Origin: Paragyromitra xinjiangensis
Lineage: Eukaryota > Ascomycota > Pezizomycetes > Pezizales > Discinaceae
Assembly: GCA_038503065.1 (NCBI GenBank)
Contig: JBCAMK010000012.1
Coordinates: 62,001 to 126,000, forward strand
Direction of reading: 5' to 3'
DNA length: 64,000 nt
Positions within the stretch are counted from its first letter, which is position 1. Each line of letters opens with the position of its first letter. Under the pieces are notes generated by a model, which searched no databases, had not been told where the DNA came from, and saw only the letters and a list, made by a program, of their open reading frames with translations. Shown one piece after another: positions 56,432 through 64,000 of this stretch. The position numbers were made by a program, and so were the translations under genes.

Positions 56432-57382
56432 TCAGTTGTTCTCCCAGCCTTTCAATTCCAAACCCCATGGGCAGCCTCCATCCAAAACTATATCAAGTCC
56501 CGTATTTCCACTATTATCCACCGCTTTTGGATTAATACCTCTATCTATGAGTAACCTAAGCACATCCTTCCACTTCTCATCCCAGGTAGAACTTATTTCA
56601 TACGCTACCGTATGAAACGCCGTCTCTCCACTATTACTACACACATTGATATCCATATCCGCGCCTCTATCCAGCACCGATCTAACCACATCTTCGTCGC
56701 CAGACCTCGCTGCATAGTGGAGTATCGTCCTTCCGCCGAAATCACATATCGCGATGTTGGCTCCCATGTCCAAAAGCAACAGAACCGTCGCTTTGTGCCC
56801 ACGCATTGCTGCCCAGTGGAGTGGAGTATTCCCCTGAACTGGGCTTTGGATGTCAATTTCTGCTCCATTCTTAAGAAGAGTCCTGATCGCTGAGTTTTCC
56901 CCGTTCGCTGCCGCCGAGTGAAGTGGTGTTTGCCCGTCCAAGTCCATCGCGTTGACGTATAGCCCCCACTCAACTAAAATTCTGATCACTCCTGTATGTC
57001 CAAAGCGGGCCGCTCGCTCGAGCGCTGTCTTTCCGTTCGGACTAACAGTATCGGTTCGGATACCCTTCTCTAGGAGAAATCTGACGATTGAATCGTGTCC
57101 ATTCGCCGCTGCTAAGTGGAGCAGTGTCCAGCCAGATTTGTCCGTATGGGATATATCAGCACCGTTCTCCAGTACTGTTTTCACCAGCGATAGTCGTCCT
57201 TTCTGCGAAGCCCAGAGAAGCAGTGAGTTGGAATTCTGGATGATATATTCCACGAACAGCGGGTTCAGGAGAATATTGAGATGGTGATTGACCTGCCAGA
57301 AAAAATTCAGGTCTCGCACGTTTGGGCCGAGGTATTTTGTGATAAGCAAGAGAACTTCGTTTGGAAGACTAAGAAGGGACAT
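56432..57382 (-). CDS. Ankyrin repeat protein with F-box-like N-terminus, 316 aa, single exon
   Basis: The start MSLLSLPNEVLLLITKYLGP resembles the F-box-like head found on many fungal ankyrin proteins (LPxEVLxxI). About seven ankyrin repeats follow, with canonical cores such as SGWTLLHLAAANGHDSIVRF, NGKTALERAARFGHTGVIRI, DGQTPLHSAAANGENSAIRT, GNTPLHWAAMRGHKATVLLL and GRTILHYAARSGDEDVVRSV. It ends at residue 316. Probably a substrate adaptor or recognition protein; partner unknown. No introns. The frame is intact. Confidence 0.85.
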   Translation of the reverse strand: MSLLSLPNEVLLLITKYLGPNVRDLNFFWQVNHHLNILLNPLFVEYIIQNSNSLLLWASQKGRLSLVKTVLENGADISHTDKSGWTLLHLAAANGHDSIVRFLLEKGIRTDTVSPNGKTALERAARFGHTGVIRILVEWGLYVNAMDLDGQTPLHSAAANGENSAIRTLLKNGAEIDIQSPVQGNTPLHWAAMRGHKATVLLLLDMGANIAICDFGGRTILHYAARSGDEDVVRSVLDRGADMDINVCSNSGETAFHTVAYEISSTWDEKWKDVLRLLIDRGINPKAVDNSGNTGLDIVLDGGCPWGLELKGWENN

Positions 57383-60244
57383 CGATAAATACGGGGGTCA
57401 AGCACCCTGGTTTAAGGGATCTTCTGTAATGCCAACAAAGAAGCTGCACGTAAGAATCTATTTATGTCTTGATACCCTGATGTTGCACACCCCTCCTAGA
57501 GCTATTAGGAAATATAGTTGCATAGTTACAGCGAGCGCTCGAGTACGTTTAGGGAAGAGTCTATCACGAGCTGCTACTGTTAGTACTAGGATTACGGAGT
57601 TGCACCTAAGTGCTGTATGTTCCAAGTCAGGTGGGCTCAATTATCATTCACTTCATTACTCTCTTGCCGTTTCAGGCCACTTTGCGGTAGCTGCAAGGAT
57701 GGCGATTATAATTCGATTTTCTGCAGCTGTTTTTCCCTTTTAGTTTACGGGATAGCCCTTGCTTCACCTTGCATTATCTTTCCTGCCTCAGTCATTCACC
57801 CGTCACGTGCTCGTTTCCCCCACTAGATTGTGCTATGTTAGCTATATAGCGATGCTTACCAGCGAGGATCATAAGTTTAATTTACGCCTCTTACAGACAA
57901 TTTAAGGTAACAAAACAGCAACTAAACCTGCAACCAATTCAATAGGCTTGTCTAAATGATTCCACCAACTAGTAATCAGTTGACCCACGTCGAATGACCT
58001 ATAGCTATGATAACACTTTCGGGCAGATAAGCCATGCCCGAATATAATAAATAGACTAGGAACCAGCAGCGCTGTAAACATGTTATTTTAACCCTTGACC
58101 CTCAATTTTCAACCCACCAAATGGCCATATCGCCCTCAGACACCCCAACCCTTTGCACGACTTTAAATGCCACTAGGCATAAGAGAAAAATCCTAGTATT
58201 GTATCGCACTTAAGAGACTTCGTCAGCGAGCATATTAACAAGGCTTCCGATGGAGAGTCTATCTATGTTGAGAAGACTAGTAATACTAGAGATCGCTTAT
58301 ACACATTCCGCAAAAATTTTCCAGCATATCTATACACCAAATTTAATACCTCACCATTAGATCCTGCGCCTTACAGTATTGAATCCCGTAGTAGTAGCTC
58401 GGGATCCTTATGCTCTAGGTCCCTTGTGTTGTGGCCGGTCAGGAACCGGAGAGAGAAACCGGCCTATAAAAAGTCCGTTTATTAGTTTCACTGATGTCCT
58501 ATCCGGATTATCTGACTACAATTGCTCAAAAGGTCGATCGTGAAGAATATACTAGGCACGATAGCTAATCAATGGATAGACTAGCAATGACTGCACTGAC
58601 AAGCTTACTATCGGTTTATTATTCTAAAGCCTAGCTAGATCACCGCATAATCCTCAAACTTTTTCCTATAGTTCCCTACAAATTTCGCAGGATAAATTCC
58701 AAAAGATTTTATCCGATCTGGATCTTAGAAGACAGTTTAAACCTCGTAATATTTATCTCGAAATAATTAGAAATAATTAGACCCTTCGCTAAACTAGGAG
58801 AGCGCCCACCCAGGATAATCATATGATCATGACTCTTCTTAGCGAAACTTATTACTCTGCCACAATTAACAGCTACCGTATAAAGTTATGCACGAGAAGC
58901 TCCAACCTTTCAACCACAACCAAGAGCTTTAATCATGCGCTTAGCATTCGCAGCGCATGGACCCAGCGACACTTCCGGCAGAAGGTACCGACAGAGAGCG
59001 GTGGGATCGCTCAGAACACCCAACCTTTGCAGCGGTTCTGGCACTATTTCGAGTTGCTGCATCTGCTTCTCGGAATCGCGGATACTCCCGAGAAACCATA
59101 ATCGTAATACACTAAATGGCCTCCTGTAGGATTACGGAGGGGTTCGATGACCACAGTGGAGATTAGCTAGACGAGAGCATGTATTGCTGGATCTAGTTTT
59201 CTATAGATCAACACTGATTGGATTGAAGATACCTACTTTGGTGTGCAATGGCCAAAACGCACCAAATAACTGATACAAGGTTTCGGCACTGGTTCAAGGC
59301 TTTATACTATGTTCTATCTAGCTCGCTATTCATCTAGATAAGTTATACCTTCCCTCACGAAATCGGAACTGTTCATGAGCGCCTGCCGGATCCTTTTCTG
59401 CCGCGTCCTGCCGTCTATGCGTCGGATCCAAAGTGCATTTATACCCCTATTATAACAGTTCATGATAATGATAATTTCAGCTAAGGAACAGCAGACCTGG
59501 TTATGTAAACCCAATAGAGAGAAACGCAACAGCCGAGTCCAAAAGTGCCGTAGCTGCAGCGCATGAGATTCCGCCGTTAGGGTTGTCGGACTCGTCCCAT
59601 TCTTGGGTTGGCTGGAAGCGGCTACAGGTACACATATGCTTCCAACAGTGCAGAGAAGTGGCGTCAAAACAGTATCTCCTTAATAACTCAGGATATCTAT
59701 GTGTGAAGATATCTGCAGGAAAGGCACCGAATCATAGGAGAGATAATGTTTGCTTAAGCAGCTTCATCTATACGATATCTTATGATGATTAAGGGAGAAG
59801 TTATGATCAAACACCTCATCAGCTAAAGTAATCACACGCCCCTTAGCTACTAGATAATCCTACGATTTCCGCATAGAAACGTTATCTTCAGCCGCTCTTG
59901 GTGATGACTTGCTCCGGATATGCATGAAATAAAGCTTAGGAGTCCCTGCAGGCAATCGCAGCGGCACATTATTAAGATGCATTGCCAGTGTTCCACAGTA
60001 GTAAGTGAGGTCAATGACTTTTAGCACTCATTTCTAGCTATCTCCGCGGAGAGGTTTAGTAGTTAATCCCGGAAGGTATCCGATATACCCACAGAGTTCT
60101 TCTAAGCAGTTGTTTGTACACCAGCACAACCAGTAGCATCCCAACTAAGTACTCCTCGGATCCGCACTACAAATCCAGCAGTGATCCTCGGAACGTCTAC
60201 CGGATCCGATTCGATCTGTAGAGTATGTACTTACGTACTAATAA
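57383..60244. other. Gene-free stretch of about 2.9 kb
   Basis: AT-rich, with many stops and TA-rich words. Short frames at 57288-57743, 58823-59101 and 59326-59667 lack domains. I see nothing I can name. Confidence 0.5.
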
Positions 60245-60878
60245 CTAAACCCTTGTTACTAAATGCCCTATTTTGCCAAAGGGCTTTTTTTTCTTCCGGT
60301 TAGATCCTGCAAATCGCTCACTGAGCAGACCTGGAAAACGAGGCAAGCATTCCAAAAACATGTTTCTGGGTTTATTTCGTAAATAATACCCCGCAAAAGA
60401 GAATCTTGGGATCACGAAACCAAAATTCGGGTTGTCCCGTTGGGTCTTGGCGTGTTGAGCTGCATGTGTTATGACATAATAGCCGCCTCCGGGTAGCTCC
60501 CGAAACAGCCACCGCAAGATCTTGAAGTCTCGCATTGGAGTTCTACCCGCTGAGACAAGACAAGAAACTCCAATACTGCATATGAAGATGAGAGCAGAAA
60601 GGGAAGTTATAGCAGGGTCATGTGAAGTTATAGCCAGGAGAGCAGTTGTAAGTAACTGCATCCAACCGCCATTCCAGTGATTCGAACCTCACAACGCGCT
60701 CTCCCCATTCCTCAAGGGCCCCCTCCCGCATCTTAAACATCCCCCTCGAAAGAAACCCAGTGGTTGTTATTACCCCGAACACCAATCCCTCACAAAGAAA
60801 ACCCCGAACCACATCCCTCGCCTTGCCATGTGCGTTTCCGTTTGTCATAAAAACCCCAAAACAACCAGATCGCGACAT
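60245..60878 (-). CDS. Possible unrecognised gene on the minus strand
   Basis: A frame from ATG 60878 (MSRSGCFGVFMTNGNAHGKA, then MREGALEEWGERVVRFESLE) runs to 60618, overlapping a second frame 60661-60245 (FKILRWLFRELPGGGYYVIT, DNPNFGFVIPRFSFAGYYLR). Both look somewhat coding; an intron around 60640-60560 could join them, but I could not find a junction that keeps the frame. It would be divergent from the HPP gene at 61073. No family recognised. Confidence 0.3.
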
Positions 60879-61072
60879 ACCTTGCCTGAAGACGACACTA
60901 GAGTCTGAGGGTCACTATATATCTCCGCGGAGAGCCATCTGAACAGTCTTCAAGGCCATTATAATAGGGGGCTCGAAAATGTCTTTTTTTGGTGTTGTTT
61001 CTTTTTGTGTATGCCGTCATTCAACCTTTGCTTTCCGACGGCCCTACATAAGCTGATGGCTGCTGCGATAAA

Positions 61073-62104
61073 ATGGCATCCCCGAGTTCGCCCCCCTCAG
61101 GAATGAAACATGCAGATGGGAGGTCATGGAACTACAATTTCGACATAGACCATTACCTCAACCCGTTCCTCCCCAGTGGGGTACGGATAATCCGACGACT
61201 TCCTAGACCGATCAGGAGGCTTCTAGGACATAGAGATGATATGAAGACGGAGAAGGATTCGGATCTAGTGGTGTGGATATGGGCGTTCCTAGGGGCGTTC
61301 GCAGGTGTAGCGGTGGTTGAAGTGGTGTTTATGAACTGGCGGTTTATGGCTAAAGAGGGGGTTCCAATCATTGTAGGGAGTTATGTAAGTTCCTGTTGCT
61401 CCTCACCCTCGACGAGCTCACTGAATCCTGTGGACTAATACTGATGTCAATAGGGGGCCGCAGCAGTCCTCCTCTATAATGCAATCGACTCCCCTCTCTC
61501 CCAACCCCGTAACGCCTTCTGCGGCCAGCTTCTATCCGCGGTGGTTGGTGTGGGCATTGCGAAACTCTTCATGCTCTCTCCGCACTTTAGCGAGTTGGTC
61601 TGGCTCGCGGGTGCCCTTTCCTGTGCGCTTGCGTCGGTTCTTATGGGAGTTACTAGGACGGTCCATCCGCCGGCTGGAGCAACTGCATTACTGGCAGCTG
61701 TGGATAGCCGTGTTAGAGCTATTGGATGGCTATTAATCCCAGTGGTCATTGTGTCTTCGGGGTTAATGATTGGGGTTGCGTTAGTGATGGAGAACGTGCA
61801 GAGGACGTATCCGAGGTACTGGTGGACGTCTGAGATGGTTGGGAGGGATCTGAAGGAGGCGAGGAAGAGTTTAGGACGGGATGTAGAAAAGGTAGTTGAG
61901 AAGGGTGGAAATGTACCGTTTGTGGATATGGTAGTGATCGAGAGGGATCGGATTGTAGTTCCTGAGTTTATAGCGCTGGGAGATGTCGAAAGGAATGTAC
62001 TGGAGGTACTAAGGGGGAGGATACAGGAATATCATGATGATATGGAGAACGAGAGGACGAGTGAGATTAAGGCTTCTACTTCGGAGGATACCCTGCGAGT
62101 TTAA
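61073..62104 (+). CDS. HPP-family integral membrane protein, 320 aa, two exons
   Basis: Exons 61073-61384 and 61454-62104 (69-bp intron GTAAGT...TAG, phase 0) encode 320 residues. The family signature HPPAGAT is present (TRTVHPPAGATALLAAV). Hydrophobic segments: VVWIWAFLGAFAGVAVVEVV, VPIIVGSYGAAAVLLYNAID, QLLSAVVGVGIAKLFML, VWLAGALSCALASVLMGV and IGWLLIPVVIVSSGLMIGVA, consistent with the 4-TM HPP core plus one. The N-terminal motif NFDIDHYLNPFLP is typical of fungal members. The C-terminal ~100 residues are charged and soluble. Plant and cyanobacterial HPP proteins have been linked to nitrite transport; the substrate in fungi is not known. Confidence 0.85.
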
Positions 62105-62704
62105 AACCATTTCTTTCCTTCTTTCTCTCGGCTGGGTCATCGAGGTTACGGCTCGCTTAGGCATGTACTTAATGAAATCCCTTGCAATTGTCATTACGAT
62201 AAGTAATGAATAACAGAGAAGAAATTAAACGTTAGTGACACCTCTGAATAACGCATTAATCCAATTATTACTCTAGCCTAACAAAACCCCCATTCGACAG
62301 CCTGACAACCCTACCTTAACCAATTGCGATCAACCCTGTCATCGGAGTAGAGTAGTTTATCAGATTGATCCATACCCCCGAGATAATTGGGGGGAATCTC
62401 TCGCGAGCAATTTCCTTGACACGCAGGACATATGACGATCATCGTCATTGATTGGGGATGTGTTAGCATTGCGTGTACGATCAGCTGTTTAGTAGAGTTC
62501 CTCTCTTATGGTCCTTTGTTTCCTTGTTTCCCCCAGGAACTCTTCTAATCCTTTTTCTCTTTCGATATCGAATATTCTGAAACGAAACACAAATACCTTA
62601 TTCCATTTACGAAACCCTGATAATCCGATTATCTATTCTTTAACGACGCTTCGCTTCGTTGCTGCTAATACTACAATCCCAAAACAAACCACCAAAAAGC
62701 AACC
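62105..62704. other. Intergenic
   Basis: 3' flank of the HPP gene and 5' flank of the next gene. No gene seen. Confidence 0.6.
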
Positions 62705-63155
62705 ATGACAGCCCCCTTCATCACCCTCCTCCTAGTCGCAACTCCGTACCTGTACGCACCCCATCCCCACAACACGACTAAAAACTGACAGGAACACACC
62801 TAGCGCCTCGGCCTACCGCTACGCACCCCCAACCCCAACCATCTGTCCAACAACCTGCCCAACCTTCACATCCACCGTCCACCCCGGCTACCACTGTCCA
62901 ACCGACACGCCATACTTAACACTAGAATGCCCCATCGCGAAATGTCGCGGCAACCTGGTTAGCACGACTACCGTCACCAGCATCCTCCCCTGCTCCACTA
63001 CGGCAGGATGTACCGTTCCGCAGAGCTGTGGGGGAGTGACGAGCACGGTTCTAGTAACGCCGACAGGGTGTCTGGTGGATTGTGGGGAGCTTTGTCCGGT
63101 GAGTGTTGTTACGGAGAGTAGGCTGTTGGGGGGTGGATGTCCGAGGACTGCGTAG
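62705..63155 (+). CDS. Small secreted cysteine-rich protein, 136 aa, two exons
   Basis: Exons 62705-62751 and 62792-63155 (40-bp intron GTACGC...ACAG, phase 2) encode 136 residues. The N-terminus MTAPFITLLLVATPYL is a short signal peptide. The mature protein has twelve cysteines in a Thr/Pro/Ser/Val-rich frame with repeated T-S-T-V themes (CPTFTSTVHPGYHCP, CRGNLVSTTTVTSILPCSTT, CGGVTSTVLVTPTGC), which should form six disulphides and may be O-mannosylated. No family recognised. The pattern is effector- or cell-wall-like. Confidence 0.65.
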
Positions 63156-64000
63156 GATTAATGGGGATTCACTGTGTCAAGTAATTATGGTGGGTTAGGG
63201 TTTATGGAATCACGTGTAAGACATAATGGAATAGTTATTACAAGTTAGAACCTAAGAATATACCAACTCGAATAATAAAATCATCCACCCCTTTCACTAC
63301 TTCTTAACCAGCTATCAAGCCCACAATCCATCACTCGCAGCCTACCCTGAACCATTTCTACCTCTTCCCCAACCCTCGACTCCGCCAAGTTTCCTACTGA
63401 AGCCACCAAACCCCAAACCCAACACCCGCATAAACGAGCCAAGCAAACCCAGCCAGTGGCCGAGCTGCAACAAAAGTTGCACCAGCAGAAAAACACGAGA
63501 AAGCACCACCAACATAAAAATAGCACCCTGCACTACTCCCCCATAACCAAAAGCAAAAACTACCACAAGATTCTTCCATACCAAAAGAACACATTAACCT
63601 TCCGACACCGTGTAGCCTAGAGAACGCCTTCCAGACACCAATACGCAAGATACCGGATACACCACTAATCCGCACGACAGCGCAGATGCAATACACGACA
63701 ACTACCATAGCCCTCAGTCCCCGAATCTGCCTCCGTATTCGAACAACAAGATCTAATAGCTCAAGGAATACCCAGGAGACATCTCTACACCACGAAGTGC
63801 AGTCTCCTCACACAACCCGTATTCCAAACTCAATCCCTACTCACCCCGTATCCCAGATTTAGAACCCCATTGATACGGAAGTGAGGCAGTACAGCAAGGC
63901 TCTACTCTAGGCAACACTCCTTTCTACCGAGCCTTACTATCCATCCCTCCTCCCGCCTTCCCTCCCTCCTATTCCAGATTCCTCCTCTATCTCCACCCCA
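63156..64000. other. Window end, no supported gene
   Basis: Two overlapping minus frames (63342-63584 with hydrophobic runs such as NLVVVFAFGYGGVVQGAIFM, and 63281-63526) might be parts of a membrane protein gene, but no splice model links them and nothing is recognisable. The C-rich plus strand makes hydrophobic Gly/Val/Leu shadows on the minus strand likely. Confidence 0.4.

Noticed and set aside
63281..63708. Three overlapping minus-strand frames with hydrophobic stretches
   Set aside because: C-rich plus strand gives Gly/Val/Leu shadows; no start, splice model or family.

Overview
The window reads as nuclear DNA of a filamentous ascomycete (Pezizomycotina); I cannot place it to species. 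The genes carry short introns (about 44-90 bp) with GT...AG ends, often with a CTAAC- or CTAAT-like branch site. The proteins are typical of moulds: a cytosolic or vacuolar GH38 alpha-mannosidase, the ribosome-biogenesis ABC-F ATPase ARB1, a short secreted tyrosinase, a fungal CCCH-finger protein, a HET-s/HeLo-like pseudokinase, a DUF7580-type protein, ankyrin proteins and small cysteine-rich secreted proteins. I rebuilt the gene models by hand by joining open frames across canonical introns in matching phase. All family names come from recognition of motifs, not from a search.

Layout. 0-8 kb: the 3' end of a large protein, a small secreted protein (1118-1760), a long gene-free stretch, then a seven-exon tyrosinase (5732-7212). 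7.5-9.4 kb: mobile-element remnants, namely a 622-bp element with a tRNA-like core and a 492-bp TA-flanked inverted-repeat element. 9.6-16 kb: one kinase-ankyrin fusion gene (9662-13752) and a HeLo-like/pseudokinase gene (14451-16001), followed by a second tRNA-core element (16233-16789). 17.9-22 kb: GH38 mannosidase in 14 exons. 22.3-28.3 kb: a divergent pair, a C2H2-finger/repeat/FHA protein on the minus strand and a DUF7580-type gene on the plus strand. 28.5-29.6 kb: two more tRNA-core element copies. 29.6-38.9 kb: almost gene-free. 39-46 kb: a small charged protein, an F-box/LRR protein, an unrecognised gene only 30 bp upstream of it, and ARB1. 46-64 kb: sparse, with a 97-aa cysteine-rich secreted protein, a CCCH-finger protein, a BTB protein, an F-box-like ankyrin protein, an HPP-family membrane protein and a 136-aa cysteine-rich secreted protein.

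How they fit. GH38 and ARB1 look like conserved core genes. Between and around them lie genes of the kinds used by fungi in self/non-self recognition and regulated cell death (HeLo-like/pseudokinase, kinase-ankyrin, C2H2-repeat-FHA, DUF7580). They sit near repeats, as expected for an accessory segment.

The most unusual signal is a dispersed mobile-element family. Each clear copy has inverted ends, a tRNA-like RNA polymerase III promoter in the middle, a T-run terminator, and arms built of a degenerate 12-nt periodic repeat. That combination matches neither a standard SINE nor a standard MITE.
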